From Caballeronia calidae (lineage in GTDB: Bacteria > Pseudomonadota > Gammaproteobacteria > Burkholderiales > Burkholderiaceae), in the NCBI RefSeq assembly GCF_900044055.2, contig NZ_FCOX02000027.1, forward strand, positions 1 to 64,000: DNA of 64,000 nt, given 5' to 3'. This document shows, one piece after another, positions 1-8,223 of this stretch (position 1 is the first letter of the stretch; each line of letters begins with the position of its first letter). Under the pieces are notes generated by a model. It saw nothing but the letters and a program-made list of their open reading frames with translations. It was not told the DNA's origin and searched no databases. Position numbers and translations under genes: made by a program.

Positions 1-44
1 ACAGCGCCGGCTGCGGCGCTCCAACCCAGAAAATGCGCCTTCAT
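1..44 (-). CDS. 5' end of an exported protein (partial)
   Basis: Only the first 14 codons are in the window; the gene runs off the left edge on the minus strand. The ATG at 44..42 follows a strong ribosome binding site (AAGGAGG, reading leftward from about 57). The visible N-terminus MKAHFLGWSAAAGA has one Lys and a hydrophobic stretch, as expected for the start of a signal peptide, so an exported or membrane product is likely. Nothing more about function can be said. Confidence 0.6.
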   Translation of the reverse strand, partial: MKAHFLGWSAAAGA

Positions 45-138
45 TTGCACCCTCCTTACCCGACAGGGCCGGAATGCCTTAGCGATTCGCAACGGCCAAT
101 TTCCCGAAAGAAATTTGTTGCAATGCGTCACAATATGC

Positions 139-172
139 TAACCTAGGGTTATTACCTAGTTAGTTACCCTAG
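139..172. promoter_or_regulatory. three phased CCTAG repeats, likely operator
   Basis: CCTAG occurs at 142-146, 155-159 and 168-172, exactly 13 bases apart. The first copy sits in a 13-base inverted repeat, TAACC-TAG-GGTTA (139-151). The array lies directly upstream of the small ORF at 189, and its downstream edge almost touches that gene's GGAG (176-179). Such regular spacing suggests binding sites for a repressor or a co-operative dimer array. The binding protein is unknown. Confidence 0.5.
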
Positions 173-188
173 TACGGAGTTCACCATC

Positions 189-323
189 ATGGGAATCATC
201 GCCGCCACGCCGATCGCCCTCGTCTCGCTCATCGCCGCCAAGCTGCGCACCGCCACGCGCGATGCCCTCAAGGCACGCGCCAAAGTCAGCGCGCTGATGG
301 CCGAAGCGTATCGCCGGGCGTAA
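189..323 (+). CDS. small hypothetical protein, 44 aa
   Basis: A short ORF starts with ATG at 189 after a GGAG ribosome binding site (176-179, 9-base spacing) and ends at TAA 321-323. The product starts MGIIAATPIALVSLIAAK, a hydrophobic helix, followed by a basic amphipathic tail rich in Ala, Arg and Lys. A membrane-associated micropeptide is possible. I recognise no family. The well-formed ribosome site, the repeat array upstream and the hairpin downstream argue that it is a real transcription unit. Confidence 0.5.
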   Translation: MGIIAATPIALVSLIAAKLRTATRDALKARAKVSALMAEAYRRA

Positions 324-330
324 TGCTCGA

Positions 331-352
331 GCGCGGGGACCTGTCCCCGCGC
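331..352. terminator. GC-rich hairpin between convergent genes
   Basis: GCGCGGGGAC (331-340) and GTCCCCGCGC (343-352) form a perfect inverted repeat. It lies between the stop of the 44-aa ORF and the stop of the dehydrogenase gene. There is no T-run, so it may be a processing or rho-assisted end. Confidence 0.5.
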
Positions 353-372
353 GCCTCATCGCCAAAGCTCGC

Positions 373-2862
373 TTACTGCAACGTATACGCGATCACGTAA
401 TCGCCGGCCTTCGTGCCGAGCGACCCGTGTCCGCCCGCCGTTACGAGCAGATATTGCTTGCCGCTCGCATCGGCGTAGCTCATCGGCGTGGCCTGTCCGC
501 CTGCAGGCAGGCGCGCTTCCCACAGCTTCTTGCCGTCGCGCACGTCGTACGCGCGCACGTACTGGTCGAGCGTGCCCGTCAGGAACGCGACGCCGCCCGC
601 CGTCACGATCGTCCCGCCGAGGCTCGGCACGCCGAGCGGCATCGGAATGGGCAAGGGCGCGCTGTCGCGGATCGTGCCGTTCTTGTGCATCCACGCGATC
701 TTGTTCGTGCGCAGATCGACGGCCGCCATATAACCCCACGGCGGCGCCTGGCACGGAATGCCGAGCGGTGAAAGAAACGCGTTGATCTCGTAGCCGAAAG
801 GCGTGCCGCGCGCGAGCTTGATGCCGCTCGTCTCGCTGCCCTTCTTCTCGCCATTGCTTTCCGGAATCCGGTCGCGCGGAATCAGCTTCGACGTGAACGC
901 CATGTAATCCGGATTCGCGATCAGAATCTGCCGCACCGGATCGACCGAAATCCCGCCCCAGTCGAACACGCCGAAATTGCCCGGAAACACCAGCGTGCCC
1001 TGCTCCGACGGCGGCGTGAACGGCCCGTCGTAGCGCAGGCTCTTGAACTTGATGCGGCACCAGAGCTGATCGAACGGCGTCGTGCCCCACATGTCCGCTT
1101 CCGTCACGCGCGGCGGATTGAAGTTGAGCGCGGAAACGGCCTGCGTCGGCGCGGTGTGATCGCCCTTCGACGCGCCTTGCGGCACCGGCACTTCGTCGAT
1201 CGGCACGATCGGCTTGCCGGTTTCGCGGTTCAGCACGTAGATGCTGCCTTGCTTCGTCGATGCGATCACCGCCGGCTGCGTGCCCTGCGCGGTCTGCAAG
1301 TCGACGAGCGTCGGCTGCCCGCCGACATCCATGTCCCACAGATCGTGATGCGTGAACTGATAGTTCCAGCGCAGCTTGCCCGTCGCGGCATCGAGCGCGA
1401 CGAGGCCCGCCGCGAACTTCTCGGCCTGCGGCGTGCGCCCGCCGCCCCATTGATCGGGCGTCTGGTTTCCCATCGGCATATAGATCATGCCGCGCTTTTC
1501 GTCGACGCTGAACATCGACCACATGTTAGGCGAGTTGCGCACGTAGGTGCCGCCCGGCGCGATCGGCTCGGTGGCGTCCGGGTTGCCCGAGTCCCAGTTC
1601 CAGACGAGATGGCCGTCGTTCACGTCGAACGCGCGGATCACGCCTGACGGCTCGTTGTTCGACTCGTTGTCGGTCACGTGGCCGCCGACGATCACGAGAT
1701 TGCGAAACACCGCCGGCGGCGACGTCGAGTAATAACCGCCCGGCGTGAACGGCCCGATGTTCGCCCGCAGATCCACCGCGCCGTTCTTGCCGAAGCTCGC
1801 GCACGGCCTGCCGGTGTCCGCATCGAGCGCGATCAGGCGCGCGTCGGCGGTCGGAAGGAACAGGCGATGCGGACATTCCGCCGTCGCGGTGGTTTGCGCG
1901 GGCGTCTGCACGGGCTCGGGCGCCGACGCCGCGGCAGGTTCGGACGCCGCCGCCATTTCCGAGGCAGCAGCAGCGGCAGGCGCGGCAGGTGCGGACATCG
2001 GATGCATCGACGCATCGTAGTAAGCGACGCCCCGGCAAGTCATGTGCTCCCAGTGCCTGAATCCGATCGGGCTCTGAAGTTGCGGATCGAAGCGCCATTT
2101 CTCCTTACCGCTCGCGGCATCGAGCGCGATCACCTTGCTGTGCGGCGTGCACAGGAAAATCGTGTCGCCGACCTTGAGCGGCGTGTTCTCGTCGGTGGTT
2201 TCGGTGGGATCGTCGGCGCCGGGCATGTCGCCGGTGCGATAGGTCCATGCCACTTTCAACTGATGCGCGTTTTGCGGCGTGATCTGCGCGAGCGGCACGT
2301 AGCGCTGCGCGAGCGGCGAGCCGCCGTAGTCGATCCAGTCGCCGGGCGCGCGGCCGGTGGCGGCGTTGATATCGGGCTGATTCGCGTCGGCGGCGACATC
2401 CACGTCGATGCGGCCGGGCCGGTCATGCGGATGATTGAAAAACGTGCCGATGCCGAGCAGCAGCGCGAGGACGATCGCGGCGGCGAGCGGCGTGCGCGCC
2501 GCACGTGCGCTCGCCGGCGGACCGAACAGCGCGCCGCGATGCACGAACGGAATCAGCAGCCAGATCGCGAGCAGCACCCAGATCCACAGGCGCGGCATCA
2601 GTTGCCAGAAATCGAAGTGCACTTCGATCACGGCCCAGATCGTCGAGCCGAACAGCACGAGCGCGAAGAGCAATAGCGCGGAGCGCCGCCGAATCAACAG
2701 CAAAAGCCCGGTCAGGACGATGGCCGCACCCGCGATCACGTAGTACCACGATCCTTTCAGCGTCACGAGATACGCGCCGCCCGCCGCGAGCAGTGCGCCG
2801 ATGACGATGAACACGATGGCCGTCAGAAACGTGAGCGGATGAAGTCTTCCGTTGCCAGCCAT
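373..2862 (-). CDS. gcd: membrane-bound PQQ-dependent glucose/quinate/shikimate-family dehydrogenase
   Basis: This 829-aa protein has about five N-terminal membrane helices (residues 15-150), which in this family anchor the enzyme and bind ubiquinone, followed by a periplasmic PQQ beta-propeller. Family segments visible are DWIDYGGS, HHDLWDMDV, STKQGSIYVLNRETGKP and the C-terminal GVPSLGGTIVTAGG. Known members oxidise glucose to gluconolactone, or quinate/shikimate to dehydro-products, passing electrons to ubiquinone. Length is close to E. coli Gcd (about 800 aa). An Ala/Pro/Ser-rich insert at about residues 283-327 is unusual. Glucose is the likeliest substrate; quinate cannot be excluded, since a shikimate-type operon lies at 7.7-10.8 kb. 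Confidence 0.85.
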   Translation of the reverse strand: MAGNGRLHPLTFLTAIVFIVIGALLAAGGAYLVTLKGSWYYVIAGAAIVLTGLLLLIRRRSALLLFALVLFGSTIWAVIEVHFDFWQLMPRLWIWVLLAIWLLIPFVHRGALFGPPASARAARTPLAAAIVLALLLGIGTFFNHPHDRPGRIDVDVAADANQPDINAATGRAPGDWIDYGGSPLAQRYVPLAQITPQNAHQLKVAWTYRTGDMPGADDPTETTDENTPLKVGDTIFLCTPHSKVIALDAASGKEKWRFDPQLQSPIGFRHWEHMTCRGVAYYDASMHPMSAPAAPAAAAASEMAAASEPAAASAPEPVQTPAQTTATAECPHRLFLPTADARLIALDADTGRPCASFGKNGAVDLRANIGPFTPGGYYSTSPPAVFRNLVIVGGHVTDNESNNEPSGVIRAFDVNDGHLVWNWDSGNPDATEPIAPGGTYVRNSPNMWSMFSVDEKRGMIYMPMGNQTPDQWGGGRTPQAEKFAAGLVALDAATGKLRWNYQFTHHDLWDMDVGGQPTLVDLQTAQGTQPAVIASTKQGSIYVLNRETGKPIVPIDEVPVPQGASKGDHTAPTQAVSALNFNPPRVTEADMWGTTPFDQLWCRIKFKSLRYDGPFTPPSEQGTLVFPGNFGVFDWGGISVDPVRQILIANPDYMAFTSKLIPRDRIPESNGEKKGSETSGIKLARGTPFGYEINAFLSPLGIPCQAPPWGYMAAVDLRTNKIAWMHKNGTIRDSAPLPIPMPLGVPSLGGTIVTAGGVAFLTGTLDQYVRAYDVRDGKKLWEARLPAGGQATPMSYADASGKQYLLVTAGGHGSLGTKAGDYVIAYTLQ

Positions 2863-3034
2863 GCTGAATCCTCCGGTGACGATGAATAGCGGAACACGGC
2901 CGGCGCGCGGTCGTGGTTCGGACGCTGTCGCGTCGTGGGAGGGAGCAATCGTTGTGCCGTTTGAGCGGCAGATGGCGCGGGCGAGGCGTGCTTACAGATG
3001 ACTTTCCGGACAAGGCGCGAGGCGCGCCTGCGGA

Positions 3035-3358
3035 TCAGAGCGGACGCGGCCAGCGCCCGCCCTGAAGATTCGCGGGAATGACGCCGGACACGAACGCCGC
3101 CTTCAGATCGGCGCGTTCGGTGAAACGCGGCGCATCGAACCACACCAGAAATTCATCGCGCCAGTTGCCCCACGCGTTTTCGTCGAAGTCGAAATCCTCG
3201 TCGATGCGGCCGTTGTCGCGCAGATACGCGCCGACCACTTGCGTGCCATTCCAGTATGCGACGGCGACATCGGTCAGATCGGCGGTCACGCCGCGCGGCA
3301 GATCGCGCAGCATCATCGCGACATGCGCCTTGAACGATTTGAATTCGGTCGGTCTCAT
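3035..3358 (-). CDS. hypothetical protein, 107 aa
   Basis: I chose the ATG at 3358 because GGAG lies six bases upstream; a longer in-frame start at 3388 lacks this. The product starts MRPTEFKSFKAHVAMMLRDL and has a Trp- and Asp-rich middle (NAWGNWRDEFLVWFDAP). There is no signal peptide or membrane segment, so it is probably cytoplasmic. I recognise no family. It lies close to the gene at 3413 on the same strand and may be co-transcribed with it. Confidence 0.55.
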   Translation of the reverse strand: MRPTEFKSFKAHVAMMLRDLPRGVTADLTDVAVAYWNGTQVVGAYLRDNGRIDEDFDFDENAWGNWRDEFLVWFDAPRFTERADLKAAFVSGVIPANLQGGRWPRPL

Positions 3359-3412
3359 CGCGTGCTCCGCTTCAAAAAAGTGCGTCAAAAAACCTGCAGG
3401 CGGCGTGCTTCT

Positions 3413-3673
3413 TCAGCCGAAGACGCCCTTGTTCAAATCCTTTTCGAACGCGGCGGTCCAATCCGTGCCGTGTCCAATGCGATATTCGCGCTCCTTCAAT
3501 GTGGAGCGCCGCGTAATGGTGACGAGGCCCTGCAACGGATAGACATCGTCCACGACATCGGACACGCCGCCTTCCTGCCCGCCTTCCTGCACGAGAAAGT
3601 CGCTTTCATCGAGCCGATGGCGCACGAGAATCGCAAGAAAATCCGCTCTCTCGTCCGGTGCGATCACTGTCAT
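3413..3673 (-). CDS. hypothetical protein, 86 aa
   Basis: The start at 3673 (MTVIAPDERADFL) has GGAGG five bases upstream; the in-frame ATG at 3685 overlaps that ribosome site and is less likely. The product is a small soluble protein with an acidic centre (SDVVDDVYPL) and a Lys/Arg-containing C-terminal half. No family recognised. It precedes the 107-aa hypothetical gene in the same direction with a gap of about 55 bases, so the two may form a small operon. Confidence 0.5.
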   Translation of the reverse strand: MTVIAPDERADFLAILVRHRLDESDFLVQEGGQEGGVSDVVDDVYPLQGLVTITRRSTLKEREYRIGHGTDWTAAFEKDLNKGVFG

Positions 3674-3827
3674 GATGGCCTCCACGATCGAACGCTGCTC
3701 TCATTCAAAGTAGCACACGCGCGCAGGAACGTCGGCGCATATCTTGCGACAAGCGCGGCAAGGCGCACGGGCACGCGCTCGCTGCCGGAACGCGTGCCGG
3801 TTTTTCTTCTTGAGGAGTCGACTACCG

Positions 3828-4199
3828 ATGAAACGCGGAACAATCATTCTTTTCACCGCGGCACTCGTCTTCTGCACGCGCGCGCATGCCGACGATGCCG
3901 TGTGCGGCACGCTCGAAAGCGCGACGAACGGGCAAGACGGCATGATCGCGCTGCGCGAAGGGGAAAGCGTGAACTTCTGGCGGGGCGGCACCGTGCGGCA
4001 CGGCGCGCTGCATGTCTACAAGGACGGCGAGGTGTATCGCGTGTACTGGCAGCCGGAAGGAAGCGGCAACGTGTACGTGCTCGCGAATGAAGGCACGACC
4101 AGCGTGCGGCTCATCCTGACGCCGACACGCGGGACGAAAGTCGAAACGGGACCGGGCAGCCTGCCGAAGCAGAACGTGCTGTCCTGTCCCGACCTGTGA
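3828..4199 (+). CDS. secreted hypothetical protein, 123 aa
   Basis: The ATG at 3828 follows TGAGGAG (3811-3817). The N-terminus MKRGTIILFTAALVFC then TRAHA-DD is a standard Sec signal peptide, so the mature protein is probably periplasmic. The mature part contains two Cys (in AVCGTLES and VLSCPDL, the latter at the C-terminus) that could form a disulfide, and is rich in short beta-like segments. Its stop is three bases from the aminotransferase stop on the other strand. No family recognised. Confidence 0.6.
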   Translation: MKRGTIILFTAALVFCTRAHADDAVCGTLESATNGQDGMIALREGESVNFWRGGTVRHGALHVYKDGEVYRVYWQPEGSGNVYVLANEGTTSVRLILTPTRGTKVETGPGSLPKQNVLSCPDL

Positions 4200-4202
4200 T
4201 GC

Positions 4203-5402
4203 TTACTTCGGCGCGAGCACCTTGCCGATGGCATCCGCGACGATCTGCACGTTGCTGTCGTTCAGGCCCGCGACGCACATGCGGCCCGAGCGCAGGATAT
4301 ACACGCCGAATTCCTCTTTCAGACGATCCGCCTGCTCCGCGACCAGCCCCGTGTACGTGAACATGCCGCGCTGTTTGATGTAACGCGTGAGCATTTCGCC
4401 GCTCACGTGATCCTTCAGGCCGTCGTGGATCGCCTGGCGCATGCGCGCGATGCGCTGGCACATCGACGCGAGCTCGTCCTGCCACGATTGCCTGAGCGCG
4501 GGCGTGTTCAGCACCTGCGTGACGATCTTCGCGCCGTGCGTCGGCGGGTTGCTGTAGTTCGCGCGCACCGCGCTCGTCAGCTGGCCGAGCACGCGATCGG
4601 CTTCGGCGGTGTCGTCGCAGATCACGTGCAGGCCGCCGCAGCGCTCGCCGTACAGCGAGAAATTCTTCGAGAACGAATTGGCGATGAACGCCGGCACGCC
4701 GCGCCGCGCGAGTTCGCGCACGGCGAACGCGTCGTCGTCCAGACCCGAGCCGAAGCCCTGATACGCCATGTCGACGAAGGGGAGCAGATCGCGCTTCTGC
4801 AGCACGTCGATGATCTTCACCCACTGCGACTCATCGAGATCGACGCCCGTCGGGTTATGACAGCACGCGTGCAGCAGAACCACGCTCTTCGCAGGCAGCT
4901 TGTCGATGGCCGCGAGCATCGCGTCGAACCGCAGGCCGCCCGTGGCTTCGTCGTAGTACGGGTACGTGTTCACCTCGAAGCCCGCGCGCTCGAAGATGAA
5001 GCGATGGTTCTCCCACGTCGGATCGCTCACCCATACTTTCGACTGCGGGAAATAGCGCTTGATGAAATCGGCGCCCACTTTGAGCGCGCCCGAGCCGCCG
5101 AGCGTCTGTACGGTCGCGATGCGGCCGTCGGCGCGCGCGGGGCTGTCGTTGCCGAACACGAGCGCCTGCACCGCGTCGCGATACTGCGCGAAACCGGCCA
5201 TCGGCAGATACGGCTTCGGGCCGAGATCCTTCAGGATCGACAGTTCCGCTTCGCGCACCGCCTGCATCACGGGCAGGCGGCCTTCGTCGTCGAAGTAGAT
5301 GCCGATGCTCAAATTGACCTTGTCGGTGCGCGGGTCCTTCTGGAAGTTTTCGTTCAGCGAGAGGATCGGGTCGCCGGGGTAGGCATCGATGTGTTCGAAC
5401 AT
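4203..5402 (-). CDS. tyrB: aromatic amino acid aminotransferase
   Basis: This is a 399-aa class I PLP aminotransferase of the TyrB/AspC group, the usual length for the family. The Schiff-base lysine lies in SFSKNFSLYGERCG at about residue 246, and the HACCHNPTG loop (about residue 180) is the substrate/PLP region. The N-terminus MFEHIDAYPGDPILSLNE is typical of proteobacterial aromatic transaminases. It would interconvert Phe/Tyr (or Asp) and 2-oxo acids in the cytoplasm. The amino acid permease gene lies 23 bases upstream on the same strand, so uptake and transamination are probably co-expressed. Confidence 0.88.
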   Translation of the reverse strand: MFEHIDAYPGDPILSLNENFQKDPRTDKVNLSIGIYFDDEGRLPVMQAVREAELSILKDLGPKPYLPMAGFAQYRDAVQALVFGNDSPARADGRIATVQTLGGSGALKVGADFIKRYFPQSKVWVSDPTWENHRFIFERAGFEVNTYPYYDEATGGLRFDAMLAAIDKLPAKSVVLLHACCHNPTGVDLDESQWVKIIDVLQKRDLLPFVDMAYQGFGSGLDDDAFAVRELARRGVPAFIANSFSKNFSLYGERCGGLHVICDDTAEADRVLGQLTSAVRANYSNPPTHGAKIVTQVLNTPALRQSWQDELASMCQRIARMRQAIHDGLKDHVSGEMLTRYIKQRGMFTYTGLVAEQADRLKEEFGVYILRSGRMCVAGLNDSNVQIVADAIGKVLAPK

Positions 5403-5425
5403 GGTGATTTGATAAGGACGAGGGA

Positions 5426-6826
5426 TCAGCGAGATTGAAGGCGATCGGCGCGACTCGCGTCACCGCCCCTTTTTTTGAGATAGTAGCCGATTCCGAGAAC
5501 GGCCAGCCAAACGGGAATCAGGTACACGGACAGGCGCAGGTCGGGCGTTTCGAACATCACCCACACGATGCCCGCGAGAAACGCCAGCACGATGTAGTTC
5601 GAAAGCGGATGGCCGAAGCTCGGAAACGCCGTCGGCTTACCGTTCGCGCGCTTATGGCGACGGAACATGAGGTGGATGATGCTGATCATCGCCCAGTTGA
5701 TGACGAGCGCCGATACCGCGAGGCCCATCAGCAGGCCGAATGCGCGTCCGGGAATGATGTAGTTGATCACGACGCACGCCGCCGTCACGATCGCCGACAC
5801 CGCGAGCGCCGCGAGCGGAATGCCGCGCCCGCTCACGTTGAGCAGCGCGCGCGGCGCGTTGCCTTGCTGCGCGAGGCCGTACAGCATGCGGCTGTTCGCA
5901 TAGACGCCGCTGTTGTACACGGACAGCGCGGCCGTCAGCACGATCACATTGAGCACGTTCGCGATCAGCGTGCTGTTCATCTCGCGGAAGATCAGCACGA
6001 ACGGGCTTCCGCCGGTCGCGACCTTGTCCCACGGATAAAGCGAAAGCAGCACGCCGAGCGCGCCGACGTAAAAAATGAGAATGCGATAGATGACCTGATT
6101 GGTCGCGCGCGGAATGCTGTGCGACGGATCTTCCGCTTCCGCCGCCGTGATACCGACGAGTTCGAGCCCGCCGAACGAGAACATGATGACGGCCATCGAC
6201 ATCACGAGCCCGCTCACGCCGTGCGGGAAGAAGCCGCCGAGCCGCCACAGGTTCGCGACGCCCGCCTCCGGCCCCGCCTTGCCCGACGCGAGCAGATAGC
6301 CGCCGAACAGAATCATCCCGACGATCGCCGCCACCTTGACGATCGCGAACCAGAACTCCGTCTCGCCGTAGGATTTCACGCTCGTCAGGTTGATCGCGTT
6401 GACGATCACGAAGCACGCGAGCGCCGATATCCATGTCGGCAGACCCGGCCACCAGTACTGCATGTAAATGCCGATCGCCGAAAGCTCGGCCATGCTCACC
6501 AGGATGTAAATGGCCCAGTAATTCCAGCCGGAGATGAACCCGGCGGCGTGGCCCCAGTATTTGTCGGCGAAGTGGCTGAACGAACCGGCCACCGGTTCGT
6601 CGACGATCATCTCGCCCAGTTGCCGCATGATGAAAAACGCCATCAGACCGGCGATCGCATAGCCGAGCAGCACGGACGGGCCGGCGAGCTCGATCGTCTG
6701 CGCGACGCCCAGAAAAAGACCCGTGCCGATCGCTCCGCCGAGCGCGATCAGTTGAATGTGACGGCTCTTGAGCCCGCGATGGAGTGTTTCGTTGTGAGGT
6801 ACTTCGTTTTTCTTGCCGGACATCAT
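5426..6826 (-). CDS. amino acid permease, AroP/PheP type
   Basis: A 466-aa APC-superfamily permease with about 12 membrane helices. The hallmark GGAIGTGLFLGVA loop follows the RHIQLIALGG segment near residue 30, and GITAAEAEDPSHSIPRA is the conserved cytoplasmic loop of the AAT (amino acid transporter) family. It imports amino acids by proton symport at the inner membrane. Position directly ahead of tyrB suggests aromatic amino acids, but substrate cannot be read from sequence alone (proline and GABA carriers are close relatives). Start is at ATG 6826 or the next codon, 6823. Confidence 0.8.
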   Translation of the reverse strand: MMSGKKNEVPHNETLHRGLKSRHIQLIALGGAIGTGLFLGVAQTIELAGPSVLLGYAIAGLMAFFIMRQLGEMIVDEPVAGSFSHFADKYWGHAAGFISGWNYWAIYILVSMAELSAIGIYMQYWWPGLPTWISALACFVIVNAINLTSVKSYGETEFWFAIVKVAAIVGMILFGGYLLASGKAGPEAGVANLWRLGGFFPHGVSGLVMSMAVIMFSFGGLELVGITAAEAEDPSHSIPRATNQVIYRILIFYVGALGVLLSLYPWDKVATGGSPFVLIFREMNSTLIANVLNVIVLTAALSVYNSGVYANSRMLYGLAQQGNAPRALLNVSGRGIPLAALAVSAIVTAACVVINYIIPGRAFGLLMGLAVSALVINWAMISIIHLMFRRHKRANGKPTAFPSFGHPLSNYIVLAFLAGIVWVMFETPDLRLSVYLIPVWLAVLGIGYYLKKRGGDASRADRLQSR

Positions 6827-7181
6827 TGTTCGCCGCCTGTTTCGCTGCTTGCTAACCGCAAAAATTACCGCTTTTTGTAGTACCGTACGAGGCCTGTGTC
6901 ATTTCGCCCACTTTCCACGCTACTTCTCAGATAAAAACTGTTGTTTTTTAGTGCGGATGGCCCCACAGGCCGATGGAAAAAAGGCCGATTATCTACGGAC
7001 GGATCTGCGATTTTACCGCCCGACGCGCCGAAGAGCCTTGATGGGCGGACCTGTCGCAGAGATGCACGTTTCTTCAGATCCGCACAACAAACGATTTGAG
7101 GCCGGAATCAGGTGTTGTTCGGAGGATTGCCCGGCGTCCCACGGCGAGAGAATCACATCATCCACTCACGACGGGGTCGCC
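6827..7181. promoter_or_regulatory. intergenic region upstream of permease and 87-aa gene
   Basis: About 355 bases between divergent genes. It contains A/T-rich segments near 6855-6880 and 6940-6955 that are the best promoter candidates. I see no clear operator palindrome or RNA element. Confidence 0.35.
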
Positions 7182-7445
7182 ATGTATCAGACGATGGAAG
7201 GAAACGCCAGGCCGCATCGAACGGCGCAGTGTTTCTCGGAAGGATCGCAGGACAGCACGCCGGCCACGCAAGCCGAGCTGCTGCGCGCGCTTCAGTCGGT
7301 ATCGGACAACATCATGCGACTCGCCGGCAAGCTGCACGCCGACCGCGACGCCACCGACGACGATGCCGACGCGATCATCCAGCAGAACGCGCTTGCGGAG
7401 CAGTTGATCGGCCGGTTGCTGGCAATGCCCGCGTCGCAGACGTGA
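7182..7445 (+). CDS. hypothetical protein, 87 aa
   Basis: The product starts MYQTMEGNARPHRTAQC and continues as an acidic helical protein (LLRALQSVSDNIMRLAGKL, then DATDDDADAIIQQNALAEQLIGRLL). It has no signal peptide or membrane helix. The open frame extends upstream without a stop, but the composition upstream is not coding-like, so ATG 7182 is preferred despite a weak ribosome site (GGGGTC). The pattern looks like a small coiled-coil or helical-hairpin protein; I recognise no family. Confidence 0.5.
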   Translation: MYQTMEGNARPHRTAQCFSEGSQDSTPATQAELLRALQSVSDNIMRLAGKLHADRDATDDDADAIIQQNALAEQLIGRLLAMPASQT

Positions 7446-7509
7446 GAGCGGAAAGATAGGACCAAGCGCGGAAGCGGCCACGGCCGCCCGCGTACATCGG
7501 GGAAGGGAA

Positions 7510-7671
7510 ATGAGCTACTTGACCATCATCGCGGCTGTCTGGGGAATTTGCGCGATTTGCGCGGTGCTGTTCATCCGCGGCGCGGCGCAGCGCAATCAGG
7601 AACCGTTGCGCGTGCAGAGCGCACGCGAACACAACGCGAACGGCCCGAAGGACTACGGCCGTCCGGTCTGA
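7510..7671 (+). CDS. single-pass membrane micropeptide, 53 aa
   Basis: ATG 7510 follows GGGGAAGGGAA, and the frame closes at TGA 7669-7671. The N-terminal 24 residues (MSYLTIIAAVWGICAICAVL then FIRG) form one membrane helix with two Cys; the rest is a short polar tail with Arg and Asn. Orientation with a cytoplasmic basic tail is likely. It lies 64 bases after the 87-aa gene and may share its transcript. No family recognised. Confidence 0.55.
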   Translation: MSYLTIIAAVWGICAICAVLFIRGAAQRNQEPLRVQSAREHNANGPKDYGRPV

Positions 7672-7683
7672 ACCGATGTAGCC

Positions 7684-7705
7684 GGCGAGGCCTGAGCGCC
7701 TCGCC
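7684..7705. terminator. hairpin between convergent genes
   Basis: GGCGAGGC (7684-7691) pairs with GCCTCGCC (7698-7705) around a six-base loop, between the 53-aa gene and aroQ. No T-run follows on either strand. Confidence 0.5.
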
Positions 7706-7744
7706 ACGGAAGCATTCCTGCTGGTGTTGCCGCCGCCGCTGCGG

Positions 7745-8200
7745 TTACTTACCTGCGTTGCCCGCGTTGATCGCGGACACCGCCGCGCGCAGGCCGAGCA
7801 GGTAGCTGTCCACGCCAAAGCCGGAAATCTGCCCCTTCGCGATTTCCGCGAACACCGATTTGTGGCGGAATTCCTCCCGCGCGTGCACATGCGACATGTG
7901 CACTTCGATGACCGGCGCCGTCAGAATGGCGAGCGCATCGCGGATCGCGTAGCTGTAATGCGTCCATGCGCCCGCGTTGATCACGATCGCATCGATCTTC
8001 TCCTCGAATGCCCGATGAATACGCGAGCACATCTCGCCTTCGATGTTCGTCTGGTAGCACTCCACGTCCACGCCCAGTTCCTTGCCCAGCGCGGCCATTT
8101 GCTCGTCGATTTGCGCGAGCGTCGCCGTGCCGTACTGCTTCGGGTCGCGCTTGCCGAACATGTTGAGGTTGACGCCGTGCAGCGTCAGGATCTTTGCCAT
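7745..8200 (-). CDS. aroQ: type II 3-dehydroquinate dehydratase
   Basis: A 151-aa cytoplasmic enzyme that interconverts 3-dehydroquinate and 3-dehydroshikimate. The family's HGVNLNMFGKRDP start, the NIEGEM loop, the NAGAWTHYSYAIRDAL segment and VHMSHVHAREEFR (His at about 100) are all present; the length is normal for type II. ATG 8200 has AAGGA upstream. It is the last gene of a transporter-dehydrogenase-aroQ operon, which favours a catabolic quinate/shikimate role over the housekeeping aromatic pathway, though both are possible. Confidence 0.9.
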   Translation of the reverse strand: MAKILTLHGVNLNMFGKRDPKQYGTATLAQIDEQMAALGKELGVDVECYQTNIEGEMCSRIHRAFEEKIDAIVINAGAWTHYSYAIRDALAILTAPVIEVHMSHVHAREEFRHKSVFAEIAKGQISGFGVDSYLLGLRAAVSAINAGNAGK

Positions 8201-8223
8201 GAGTTTTCCTTGCGTGTGGAGGG

